Shown here in pieces: positions 1 to 11,110 of a stretch of DNA of 64,000 nt. The number at the start of each line of letters is the position of its first letter. Position 1 is the first letter of the stretch. The position numbers and the translations under genes were made by a program. A model generated the notes under the pieces. It did no database searches and had not been told where the DNA came from. It worked only from the letters and a program-made list of their open reading frames with translations. The stretch is from Plectrocnemia conspersa (Eukaryota; Arthropoda; Insecta; Trichoptera; Polycentropodidae): positions 1,178,001-1,242,000 of the forward strand of contig VTFK01000073.1 of NCBI GenBank assembly GCA_009617715.1. The letters are read 5' to 3'.

Positions 1-660
1 ACTTTTAAATTTTGCTAAAAACTTTTAGACCGTTTTTTACCCTGCCGATTTAAGTTCTCTATTAGGTGAATCAATTGTGACTGTAATAGTGGTGTAAAGT
101 AAAAATATTTTTATTAAAAAAACATCATTTTAAGTAGTTATTTAGTGATTGGTACAGAAAAATAAAGTGCTAATTAAACACAGATGAAAAAGTTACTGAG
201 GATATTGTTTACGGAGTACATTATCTAGAGGCGCAGACTTTCGACGATGCTTTTGTCGCCAGGGTATGTCGTTGATAATTATTATATACTAATACGGCAG
301 CAAGGATTGCTTTCTGCTGTGCTACGCTTATAATCTCGCATTGCTTATTTTTAGTATTTGCACTCATCATTTTGACATCGTCGTTGTTAACTTATTGACC
401 TTTTCTGATCGTTTAAATTATTATCAAAATGAAATAGTTAATATAAATAAGATACGATTTAGATGTTTGCGTTTATATTTTATTAAATGCATTTAAACAA
501 TATATTGTGTTGAGCACACTAGAGCAAATCAATAATATCTCTTGTGTGTGTTTTGATGACTCGTCGCGTCATCTTAGCACACATTATCATAACATAATGC
601 TGTGTACACCGCTCAATTGTACTGATATTCTGATTAATACATAACACGAAACGAGACATT
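1..660. other. AT-rich non-coding sequence, no gene seen
   Basis: Mostly AT-rich, with a slightly more complex patch at about 185-330. No reading frame, tRNA-like fold or transposon motif was recognised on either strand. Confidence 0.6.
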
Positions 661-1090
661 AGGGCCGGCGTTAAGCCTTTGAAGTGAGGAATCCCTCATT
701 GTACAATAATTTTGTTTGAGACGAATCCCCGACTCGATTGTTGGCAGTGTTGAAAAGCGTGACACATATTATACGCTCAAAGGGGTGTATAAACTCCGTA
801 GCACACGTCACGTAATCACCGGGCAAAGTCTAGGCAAGAGCACCACGTCGTACTATAGGTCTTGAACGTTTTAATTTAAGCCAGACGCTTAGTACACAAT
901 TAAGGGTTCCGGCCTCAAGTGTTGCTCGTATCAGCGGTGACTCCAGCAATTTGAGCTTAATGAAACGTTCTTGATATGAGAGAGAGAGCGAGAGAAAGAC
1001 GGGGGTTTGAGGTCCTATTTCGACCCTTTGCCATCAGAAAATTTCATTCGAAGTACCACTTGCACCAATGTTTGCTTACCAAAATAAAGA
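661..1090. promoter_or_regulatory. GC-richer island, candidate conserved non-coding element
   Basis: About 430 bp of complex, non-repetitive sequence that stands out from its AT-rich flanks. It holds several CACGTC/CACGTA half E-boxes (around 803-850) and a GA-rich tract (GAGAGAGAGAGCGAGAG, near 978-996) of the kind bound by GAGA-type factors. No frame is convincingly coding. The regulatory role is inferred from composition only. Confidence 0.4.
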
Positions 1091-2690
1091 TGTCGGGAGA
1101 ATGCCGTTCAATCTTAGCAGCATATTTAGACAGAAAGATAAACATGAATTTCTAAAAAAATATAATTTCGCTTTTTAAGTGTTTTATTGCACCCAATACA
1201 GGTAAATATAAAGCCAAACATTTAATTTTCTCATTCGGGTAACTATAAAAGTACTTCAGTTATAATTAATAGCATCATTATTGAAACCATTACATTTACC
1301 CAATTAAAAATTTGTAGTCCTTACCGACTAAGTATGTAGTTTTAATAAGACAGTTACAAGTACATAAATAATTAAATTGTGTTAAATAATATTTTTGAAA
1401 TATTTTTAAAACATTTAGATACATTAACAAAGTACATAGCAATAGTATAGATTCAGTAACATACTTTCCAATTTATATTTTGAGTTAAATATTTTTAACA
1501 ACGATCATTTGCAGTTTCAATTGCAATTAAATATATATTTCACAAATTTAAATAAAATTTAGTAAAAAAGCTGCGCGAGATAGTAAGTTATCCCGCTTAT
1601 TGACATACTTTGTAAAAAATGTGTTATTTCCAAAAAAAAATAATCGTTTTAACTAATCCTAATCGTCATTAACGATCTGACTTTTAAAATTATATTTGCT
1701 ATATAAATTTATGTATGAATTACGTTTTATTATGTGTTTATTTCGAATTTTCTGTGTTCGTAATAAATTAAAAAAGTCAGTCTTAAATTTAATCAAAAAA
1801 ATTTAACAATAATAAAATATAAAACTAGTTTTTAGTATTGTAATTTCAGTACTATTTTTTTAAAACACTAGTAGAAAATATTATAATATGCTCTGGTATT
1901 AAAAGACAAGGCTTTGTTATATTACGTAGTGTAATTAGATTTTTTTTATTTTTATACATAAGTAATAGTAGAATTACACTCTGACATATATTACAACGAA
2001 ATTTAATTTATTATATTAAAATATTTCTTTGAAAAATATATATGAATGAAAAAAGTTGAAATACAGCATCCTTATGGCTTCTTATTAACAGGCACGTGCA
2101 CGTTATATAAGGATATGAAATTATACACGTGTATATTTTATGTGTACATATACATACATATATTTAGTGTGATATTTTGTTGTAATATTGAAATTACATG
2201 AAAAATTTTTTATTATTTTTATAAATTATATTGATCATGTTATTATTGTATTTATAATTTTACATCAAGAGCCTTTTGTTACAGGCTCACATTTTAAGAG
2301 GTATCAAGTTTAGATTTTTATCGTTTAATTTAGTGATAATTACAGAAACAGTGACTTGAAATAGATTAGAAAAAGATTATCATAAATATTTATCTATAAA
2401 AAGTTTTTAACAATTCTGCTTATATATGTCTATATATTTGTTAAAATTCAGAGTAAAATAAAATTCAGTTTATCTACTCATGTTGTGTATATATCTAAAG
2501 TAAATTTATATGTTTCTTTAAATTGATTGAACTGTGAGTATCTTAACAAAAATTTATTTAATACTGACTGATTATGTTAAAACATTTTTTTAATTACTGC
2601 TAAAATTTCATCAACATAAATAAAATATTATTATCCGTACAAGTATTGAAAAGATTTATTATCATCCTCAATATTGGAAAGCAACGCAAT
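1091..2690. other. AT-rich spacer
   Basis: Very AT-rich, with runs of A and T and ATATATA strings. No coding, RNA or transposon signal was recognised. Confidence 0.6.
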
Positions 2691-3105
2691 ATTCGTTTGA
2701 TGTATTTGAATCATTTTCTTTTTGCCGACACCGAAAGTGCCGGGTTCATTGCTTCAATACACTTTATGGCAAAAGTTTTGTATTGTTCAAAGCCGATCTT
2801 CATAATATAAATAAAGAGAAACAAACACGGAGAAAGTTTATTTTTTCGCCCGGTTTACGTCCTCGGCACAATTGAAGCGTTCGCTCCCATATTTATAGGA
2901 AAACTTTCAAAAACCTTGTATCATAGATACATAAGCGTAGCAATTTGAAGTTTAACTTATGAACTAAACTGTCAGAGTTAGTTATGCACGCACATGCATC
3001 GTGATAAACAACAAGCGGCCAAGTCTGGCAAAATTGCAAAATTGGACGACAGAGTTTTATGGGATTTTGCCAAATGGCGCATATGGCGGGCGCTTTTTAT
3101 GTTGC
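2690..3105. promoter_or_regulatory. GC-richer island, candidate regulatory element
   Basis: Complex sequence with three denser patches (about 2725-2760, 2840-2900 and 3010-3105) separated by AT-rich DNA. Short G/C-rich words such as GCCCGGTTTACG and GCATATGGCGGGCGC set it off from the flanks. A 75-codon minus-strand frame (3057-3284) mostly lies in AT-rich sequence and resembles nothing known. Confidence 0.35.
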
Positions 3106-4225
3106 TGGACTAATATAGTGTTTAAACTGAAAGATTTTTGTGTATGTGTATATAAAGTACCCACTTTAAAACTAGAATGAACCAGTTTAAAAAAAAACAT
3201 ATGTGAGTTTTTAATTTTAAAATAGTCCAAATGACATTGATCCAAATTAACATATTTTAATTTAATTAAAGCAGACGTGTACATAAAAATAGTATGAAAA
3301 AAGGGTTAATTCCAGTTACAAAATAAACATGCAAAATAATTTAAATTTAATATTGCAATTTTAAAAACTCCTATTTAATATACGTTTTTAAACTAATATA
3401 AATAAATTGCTTTTGCCTTACCTTTGGGACAAACTTGAGATGCAAGTTATTATGAAAGATTAAATATAGAATAATGTTTTATTATTTTTATATTTTTTTG
3501 TGTATTTACACAATCTAAGTTATTTATGTATCTTCCTAAACTAAAATATACGCGTTAATGTAACGATACATTTATCATCAATCACCTGATTTATTACACA
3601 ATATTCTGATTAATGATTTTGTCAATAGGGTCTCAGTAGAACATTGATCGTGATATAAAAATATGAAGGTAATACTTATATTAAATTGTATATAATATTT
3701 TATATCTATTCTTTAAAAAATTGTTGTTGTGTAATTTGTCTTTACTTACTCTAAAGCCTAAAGTGGTGCTATTTCTAAATTCATAGTATTTTTTTATAAT
3801 TTTTTTGTACAATACAAAATTAACAAAATCTAATTACTTTTACAAATATTTTTTACTATATATAGGGTACGGTCACTAATTACCTATTTAATCAGATTTT
3901 TAATTGTGCCTAAAGATGAAACATGGCAGAAAAGGTAAAACGCTTATTCAAATTTAGAAAACAAATAAGAAAAGAGATTTTTGAATGACATCTACTTAGA
4001 TGATAGACACAGGAAAAAAATCAGAACGACCGGCCTTACAATATATAAGCTTCGATGTATTGCGCCAATATTTATTATATTATATTATTTATTATATCAT
4101 AATATTCACCTAATATTTCAAAAAACAATTGAATAATTCAAAGAGGTTGTTTTTTTTATTTATTTCAAAGTTTTATTCGTTCAGTTGTTCAATTGTTTTA
4201 TTCGTTCAGTGTTCAGATTTAAGGT
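3105..4225. other. AT-rich spacer
   Basis: Low-complexity AT-rich DNA with TATTATATTATATTATTTATTATATCAT-like stretches near 4070-4105. Nothing functional was recognised. Confidence 0.55.
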
Positions 4226-4229
4226 TAAG

Positions 4230-4490
4230 GTTATGGATGCAGAATTCAGTGATATATATTGATTTTGAAGACTTTTCACCAGTTTCTACCACATTGTCGA
4301 TCCACCTGAAAGACTTTCGGATAAATCGAAAAACCATTGCCAATAAAAATAAAAAGTGCGGAGAAATATGTGAGCAGAAAGTGTAGTGTTTGTTCTGCAA
4401 ATGGAATAAGGAATGATACAGCATACATGTGCACAGTTGTGAAATTCCTCTTCATATTGACGAATGTTTTATACGTAACAAAAAAAATTA
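4230..4490 (+). pseudogene. piggyBac-like transposase remnant, C-terminal cysteine-rich domain
   Basis: Seen: around 4376-4435 one frame reads RKCSVCSANGIRNDTAYMC, then a one-base loss, then CEIPLHIDECFIR from 4438. Known: piggyBac transposases end in a cysteine-rich zinc-binding domain with CxxC pairs around a GIRxDTxYxC core and a final ECF. The match in order and spacing is good, so this is the tail of a piggyBac-type transposase lying on the plus strand. Upstream of it (4230-4375) only scraps can be read, with frame changes, and no catalytic aspartates were found. No terminal repeat or TTAA target pair was identified. A 120-codon frame on the opposite strand (4276-4638) is a chance frame. 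Dead copy. Confidence 0.7.
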
Positions 4491-4572
4491 AAATAGATAA
4501 AAAAGTGTAAATAATAAAAATAAATATAGATAGTGATATAGTGTGGTTAATAAGTGTAATGGTAAAAATAAA

Positions 4573-4590
4573 TGTGTGTGTGTGTGTGTG
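4573..4590. repeat. (TG)9 microsatellite
   Basis: Uninterrupted TG dinucleotides just downstream of the piggyBac remnant. Confidence 0.95.
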
Positions 4591-4639
4591 ACAGTTGTAA
4601 GCAGAAAAAGGAGACGCCGAAAAATTTGGTGAGTGCAAA

Positions 4640-5690
4640 TTATATTATTTTATAAACGGATATTTTTATTAATCGTTTATACAAAAATTTATAGATGCAT
4701 TTAAACATACATATTGATAAATTATAAATAACTAGGCTGTAACCAAAGCAACCATTTTCAATTTACACAAAATATTAGGAATAAAAAATACATATTTATT
4801 CGCTCATGATTTTTTTTTTCCTGAGAGAATATTTTAAGTGTAATAATAATATTTTTTTCAATTATTTCAAAATAAACTAATACGGTGATATTATATCCGA
4901 ATTGTAGCTTTTTTCCTCTGATTTCTTAATCTGTAAATCATCGCGGTTCTTCAAATGGTAAATTGCAAAATATGAAACACCCGGTAAAAATATTCGTAAG
5001 TTAACGGATGATAATTTTTGGAAGTTCTTTGATTACTGTGTTATCAAATTTATATACTTATACTGTAACGATTTTTTTTTAATTTTGCAATAACATACAG
5101 AATTTAAGCTTGAAAAGTTTTGTTAATTGATGTACTATCAACCAGAATGTTTCGATTTCTTTTAATTATATTAGTTTAATGTTTACCTAGCCAAACAGTT
5201 TGAACCTGAAATTTATTTCTGTTCCAGAAGTTTACCATAAATATTATTTTATTTATATTATTCATATGGCCCAAAAGGGCGAAATCTCATTGCATTGTGT
5301 CGTAATGGGATAAGGCGAATCTTTATATAAAATTTATTTTTTGTTTTATAGTACGTATAATTAGTATACATCTATATATATAGTAAAGTATAGTTTGACA
5401 TTGAATAGTATTTTATATTACAGTTAACGCATTTTTTTTAAAATAAAAAATTCCAAAAAAGATAGCAAAAGTTGTGGATAATGTCGGTGAATATATTAAA
5501 TTGGTAGCACATGTATACCATTTAAATCATTACTTGCTTATGCATATGTACCAATAATAATCATTTAAATTTAAAAAATATTTCTCAATTAGAATTCAAG
5601 CATATGTAGAGATTGTATGTTTTACTGTTTTGCAGTTTTACAAAATACGAATCAACCCTGTACATTATACTTTATTTATAGATAACCCCA
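4640..5690. other. AT-rich spacer
   Basis: AT-rich with no recognised gene or repeat family. A GTGAGT at 4630-4635 looks like a splice donor but has no coding exon before it. Confidence 0.5.
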
Positions 5691-6135
5691 AGTCGAAACA
5701 GGTACGCACGCCTGAGGGAAAATTGTGTATGTGTACCTAGTACACGCGCGTCTCGCGGAACGTTTCAATGAATTTAAGAGTTTTCCGAAAAGATTCGCTT
5801 AGGAACACGCCTACGTTCTCTCAAGGCTTTCCAACATACTCGTATACAACAATGCTGTCACGGTTGAACGCCCCTCTTGTTGCGAGGAAGCCATTTCCAA
5901 GAGCATCTCCGCATTACCGACCGCCGTCAGCATAATTCGACTTTACGACTCAATACGCTCTTGCAAGGTGCCCCCCTATTGTATCAGCCTCCACGCTGCA
6001 AACCAGGACCACGTGCTGACACGTAGTCCTCCTAATCACTATGTACTGCCATTGGCAAATTGAAACCGTTTGGCAAGTGGTATGCCATGGTGGCAGTGGC
6101 GCGGTTCGCCCCATAGACACTTAAGATAACGTTTG
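5690..6135. promoter_or_regulatory. GC-rich island, candidate enhancer with E-boxes
   Basis: One of the longest uninterrupted complex stretches in the window. It carries a canonical CACGTG E-box at 6010-6015, closely followed by a CACGTA half site, which would suit bHLH factors. Stops occur in all frames, so it is unlikely to be an exon. Regulatory function is inference. Confidence 0.45.
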
Positions 6136-6369
6136 CACATAATACACGCTAAGGATTGGTGTTTTCGAGTGGTTTGCGAGATTTGCATTGGAAATTTTGC
6201 CTTAGAATGAAAACAAATGTGTGCATGGCCATTATACCGTTTGATATATTCGAAATGGAATATTTCATTAAAGCCCAGTCAAGTAAATTCGATAACAAAC
6301 ATCTTACTTTAAATCTATCTGTCTTAATATTTATACTTAGTGGTATAAGCAAGGATATATATTTTTAAA

Positions 6370-7000
6370 TTACGGTGACCCATCGAGTTGTGGATAAATT
6401 ATGGAACAATTCCTTACAAAATATCATATTTCGTTTAGTCTAAAGTTGTATTGAATACTTACGAGTATTAATCACGAGTCCCCAAACCAAGAAATAGTAC
6501 AAAATTTCAAGTCTTATTATACACTAATGGATAAATAAATAAGTTAGTTTTAGGACAATAGATGATATATAGTTTTGCTTGAGTTGTATTATTTTTTGAC
6601 TTGTTTCATCTATATTTGATCTCTACGAAAGCTTAAAATCTAAAGTAAGACATGTATTTTGTCAAGTTTTAAATTCATTAAAATTTTTAATTTTTGCTAA
6701 TTTATCGACAACAAAAGCTCGTTTCTTTCTACGAGAAAACGTTACTATGACGCTTTTAGTGGGATTTGCCATTTATTAAACAATTTTAATAATTTATATT
6801 CTGTTTTAAAGTATATCTTTAACTCAATGAAGATTTTATAAGAACATAAAGTTTCCGTGTCGTCAGCGAATAAAGATGTTATTCATGTACGGTTTAGTTA
6901 AGAAATTATTCGTAAATATTTGAAATAGCAAGGGTCAAAAATTAAACTTTGGGGTATGCCAGCAGATAAGGGTCTGAAAACTGACAAGTTATTATCAATT
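6370..7000 (-). pseudogene. Jockey-like LINE reverse transcriptase remnant
   Basis: Reading the minus strand downward from about 6995, one frame gives, in order: the RT motif SAGIPQSLIFDP (canonical AGVPQGSVLGP), then ITSLFADDTETL with the catalytic FADD box intact at 6859-6870, then LLKLFNKW. A shift leads to NPTKSVIVTFSRRKK (canonical NPxKTxxVLFTRRR), followed by NIDETSQKIIQLKQ and YYFLVWGL, the thumb region of Jockey-type RTs. Only two in-frame stops separate the first motifs, so the RT core is fairly well preserved; frameshifts follow. The endonuclease domain, the 3' end and poly-A were not found. A 67-codon minus frame at 6149-6352 may be a degraded continuation but has no clear motif. 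Dead copy. Confidence 0.85.
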
Positions 7001-8230
7001 TCAATTCGAAAGATTTTACAGTTTAATAATTAAACAAATGTTATTGAAAAATGTAATTAAGGTAATTTATTATTATTTTTTATTACCGTACATGATATAT
7101 TAAAAATAATATAAAGGTTTAGCGATGTGCAATATATTTCACAGCCCCTGTATATATATTTTATTTTTTGATGTAGTTGATCCGTAGTAAATTAAGAACA
7201 TATAAAACCAAATTGCTTATCATTGCGAAGATATTATTATTATTAAAAAGTTTCAGTACTTTATTTTATATTATTTTTTCGTTCATTTTATAAGGAATAC
7301 AAGGGTACATACAATGAACGCCTGCCTATTTTCACACAGTTGGAAAATACATGATAAGTTTTTATTATCTAAAAAGTATTCGATGGCAATCAGTAAAAGA
7401 ATTTTTAATGCTTTTTTGAGAATAATGTGATTTATCGAAGCTTGACGATTAGAAAGTTGATTTATAATATTTTCTAGTTCATTAGTTATTACTAATTTTC
7501 AAAGTAATATTTAATTTGTTAATAAATTTTATATTCAAGTATGGACATTAAGCAATAGTTTTAGCTTTTACCTCTACGGTAGAAACAAGATTTTGCGATG
7601 AAGTTAATATTTTTATAATTTTTATAATTCGCAAAAAATTTTTTGCCGTGATCCACAAAAATTATCTTTGGGATTTAAGTCGTTAAGTTTATTTTTTCAA
7701 ATTCAATTATTAAGCTTTGCAATGAAGGCATAAATTTAATTTTGTAATTTTTACTATTACCTTGCGGTAATTCTGCTACATAAGTCTTGTTAAAAAATCT
7801 AATTTTAAGTAATAGGTCTATCATAATTATTTTATTTTTAATTATATAACGTTCGATTAATTATTTGATGGTGTTAGTAAACATGCTAATTTCATCATCG
7901 ATGTCTAACTGTGTTTTTTTATTTAAATATAATGTGTACGATCTTGTGTATTAATTATATAATATTAGCGATCAGCCTATAAATTTTACAACGCGAGAAA
8001 AAATTAGGTGTCAAGAAAAGTATGAAAAACAATAGATCTATTTTCTGCATACGTGCTTAAAAAAAATTATGATTACTAGCTGAAAAAATATTTATATTCA
8101 ATACGTTAAAATTTTCTTTAATCAATTAAAAATGCTAAATAACGAAAAAATATTTTTTAAGATTTATGAAAACAAAAATCAACAATAGCATTTTGCCAAA
8201 TACTTATATTGTTCTGAAAATTTTAGTGCA
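7000..8230. other. AT-rich spacer, possibly more unrecognised repeat debris
   Basis: AT-rich. On the minus strand, 7560-7800 has two adjoining stretches without stops (for example IIFVDHGKKFFANYKNYK), but I could not match them to any family. It could be a worn transposon or chance. Confidence 0.35.
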
Positions 8231-9040
8231 GCGTACATATTAACACAAATATTCATGCGTAGTATACCTGCGAGAGATATAACAATCTCATTAATATTCA
8301 GAGCCGCCCAAATCAGTTATGATTGCTCAAGAATATGCCAAATATGAGAACTATTGATTTCCTAGTCGAAATTTAATCTGAAATGCTGTTGCAGGAAAAT
8401 TATTTACTACTTAACTACAATAGAGCTTAGACCCTGAGCTCGCTACCAATGAAGCTTCCGCCAACTCAGACGACCCAGTTCTAGATTAGGTCAACATTAT
8501 CAAAGTCTAGAGAAATGAAACTTTTTATTACAATCGTCACATCGTTAGGAATCGTTTTTATCTTAGAGACAGCTTACGAGCAACGTAAAAATTGTAAAAA
8601 TACATATTATATAAATGCGATAATTAAAATTTAAATACACTTATTTATCTTTTATAATTATTTCCATTTATCAATTATGTACAATGTGCAACTTTGACTT
8701 TGTGTTTAGTTTACTTGTATAACACACTCAATATATCTATATACAGACATTCCATTATTCACCTCAGTTCAATATTTGTGTAAATGTAGTTAGATCTATT
8801 TAGATATTAGACACTAAGAATCAAGATATATGATGGTATTTGCAAGATAAGGCAATACATGTATTCTTAAACAGTTCAATGACAAGATTTACTAATACAT
8901 CAAAATTCTATCAGCCTAATTGGATTAGACATTGAAAATTTTCTATTTATATAAGGTGACAATTAGTCAATATTATTTTTAATCGATGTAGGCAAACTTA
9001 TATAACGTAATAATTAATTATAAACATAGTATTTCTCTTA
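8230..9040. other. Mixed sequence, small GC-richer patch near 8290-8500
   Basis: A short complex patch (about 8290-8515) is followed by AT-rich DNA. Frames are all interrupted. I cannot say whether it is a regulatory island or transposon debris. Confidence 0.3.
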
Positions 9041-9740
9041 AGCCACAGTACTGATTTTCCGTACAGCGATAGATGTTTCAATACAACAAAGTTGCATCCG
9101 TTTCAACCAGCATTTATATTCCGCACATTACAAACCCTCATATAATAATGTTCTTCGTCCAAGTGGAATTCCCCACATAAACTTTACATCTGTTCGCGTC
9201 TACTTCAGTGCGAATTATAACAGATCTATCCCCTCGCCGAATGTAATAATATCACCCTACCCTGTGGCTACATTTTGAATATGTTTTCCCAGGGAGCGTA
9301 ACGTAGAAAGGAAGGGTTCGATTGTCTTTATGCACAAGTAACTTAACGTCTTAATGTGCGACCTGCCCTCATTTGCCCTAAAATACGATTACATATAAGA
9401 GGAGGCCACAAAGTCACTTGTGCAAATGCCACCCCAAAACATTGTATTCTGTATTAATATTTAATAGCAGTTGCTCAAGATTAGCGCCGGCGCGTTTTCC
9501 GCGGCGCGGCGGTGCAAAGTTTTCCGAGACAAATGTTTGCGTTAGACGTTTAATTGTCTTTCGGCGAGGGACACCCACGGGTAGAATCCTAATGGATTTC
9601 CCAGCTGTTGATCGTCCCGGGGACATAATGGATTGCAGGACTTTTGCAAAACGCGATATGAATCTTGGTGCGGCGATGAAAATCGCCTAAAAATGGGTTG
9701 CGGGCCGCATTAAATCTTGACCCGTGACCGCCCCCTGTCA
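9040..9740. promoter_or_regulatory. Large GC-rich island, candidate enhancer, contains duplicated module
   Basis: The most GC-rich part of the first 20 kb, including CGCCGGCGCG and CGCGGCGCGGCGG words at about 9486-9512. It contains the first copy of a module repeated at 24.4 kb (9516-9619) and the 13-mer GCGGGCCGCATTA at 9700-9712, followed by CCCGTGAC at 9721-9728, a pair that recurs at 38753-38792. Overlapping frames of 90 (+) and 70 (-) codons are both open because stops are rare in this composition; neither resembles a protein family. The regulatory role is inferred. Confidence 0.5.
9516..9619. repeat. Duplicated island module, copy 1
   Basis: Block A (9516-9561) matches 24402-24447 at 40 of 46 positions without gaps. 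Block B (9583-9619) matches 24527-24560 (AGAATCC, ATTTC, GCTGTTGA shared) with one gap. The order is the same, but the blocks are 21 bp apart here and 79 bp apart in copy 2. Confidence 0.75.
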
Positions 9741-10037
9741 AGATTGAAATATTATATTCTAATATTCATTTCCACGCTTATTATTTGTATGGGTGACTTT
9801 AATAGGCTATCCCCTTTTGATCATATATTTATCGAACGATAAACACCCACGTTCACGTAGGGAAATTTATCAGAACATTAAAAATTCTTTTTTATATTTT
9901 CGGAATTCACATTATTAATTTTTGCGTTAATGGTTAGGCTTTAAAAATTAAATATAAATGTGTGCATCGTCAAGTCTCGAACGTTTTAACTTTGGTCTTA
10001 ACCAAATCGGTTCAATCAAAACCAAAATTTCCACTTG

Positions 10038-10098
10038 GTGACTAATACCTTAGAAAATTAAGATTGAATTACATTAGAACCCTAGTGTTTTTCAATAT
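10038..10098 (+). repeat. Short dispersed repeat (SINE-like family 1), copy 1
   Basis: Starts GTGACTAATA and ends ACCCTAGTGTTTTTCAATAT. Both ends and the spacing recur at 42523-42586. The middle is diverged. Confidence 0.55.
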
Positions 10099-10509
10099 AA
10101 ATCGTACCTGGGAAATTATTATTTTTAATTATGTCATACAGATTATTTTATTTCATCATTACAGATAAGATTAAATCTTATTTACTTAGTTTAAAAAATA
10201 TATATAATACGACTGAAATCGGTCTAATTATAATTATAAAGTTATTTTAATAATCCTTTACTGGCGTTATTATTAAAAAACAATGATATTAAAATGTTTT
10301 ATAGCGGAGCTATCTATATAAGTACCTCGCTCTTTGTTATAATTGATTACTTACGGGTCTTCTTATACACAAACCTATTTAAATAAATATGTCCTAAGGA
10401 GCTTAAATTTCTCGGATCCCATTAAGAAAACCACCGATCCATATATAATATATTTTAATATAACAAATCTTAGAATTTACAATCTCATATCCTGTAACGC
10501 ACTCTAGAT

Positions 10510-11110
10510 CATTGTGTAATGATTTAAACCCAATTTCCCGATTTGCTTTAAGAGCCTTACCTTTGCACCTAAATGGGTTTCTAACGTTTTCGTTTGCACA
10601 AATAATTAATTTCTATTAAATATATATTTTTTATCACTTATTTATGTCTACAAAAAATATTTGTTTATGGTGAACCAAAAATCGATGATTATTGATATTT
10701 TTCATAATGTCAATTATTAATTTTTAACCATTGAATTTAATAAAAAAATCCGGATTAGAAAATAAAACTACGCCGATGTTTCGTAAAATAGTATCAATAC
10801 GCGGAGTAACGTTTTTGCGCGTGTATTTTCTTGTGTGTTAACGTGTGTGAGTTAAACGGTTAACTTGCTGATAATGCGGAATTCCGTTGGGCGTACTCGT
10901 ACGGTATAAAATACCGCGTAGAGGAATGTCACGCCATTATGATGAAAAATGTTGACATGGTATTCAACTAGGGGCTCACAAAAGGCTGCGGGGGAATATT
11001 ACAAATAATGTATAACGCTCACACATAAGGTCTGATTCGGTTGATGATTTATGGCCGCCGAACCAGTGTTTATTACGTGTTTTTCTTGCCTTAGTAATTT
11101 GAGGTGATTT
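10510..11110. promoter_or_regulatory. Candidate regulatory island, main part 10760-11110
   Basis: Complex sequence with CpG-containing words, ending in ATTTATGGCCGCCG (11047-11060). This resembles ATTTATGGCCCGCCG at 41926-41940 and holds a TTTATGG core of the type bound by posterior Hox/Caudal homeodomains. No coding frame. Confidence 0.4.

Noticed and set aside
4630..4635. GTGAGT as a splice donor of a first exon
   Set aside because: The sequence before it is a transposon fossil and a microsatellite. No open coding exon or acceptor partner was found.
4276..4638. 120-codon minus-strand frame, the longest in the window
   Set aside because: It is antisense to the piggyBac remnant and includes the (TG)n tract read as His-Thr. 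It shows no domain.
9414..9690. 90- and 70-codon frames on opposite strands
   Set aside because: Same situation as the other islands: low stop frequency from base composition, and the sequence is better explained as a duplicated non-coding module.
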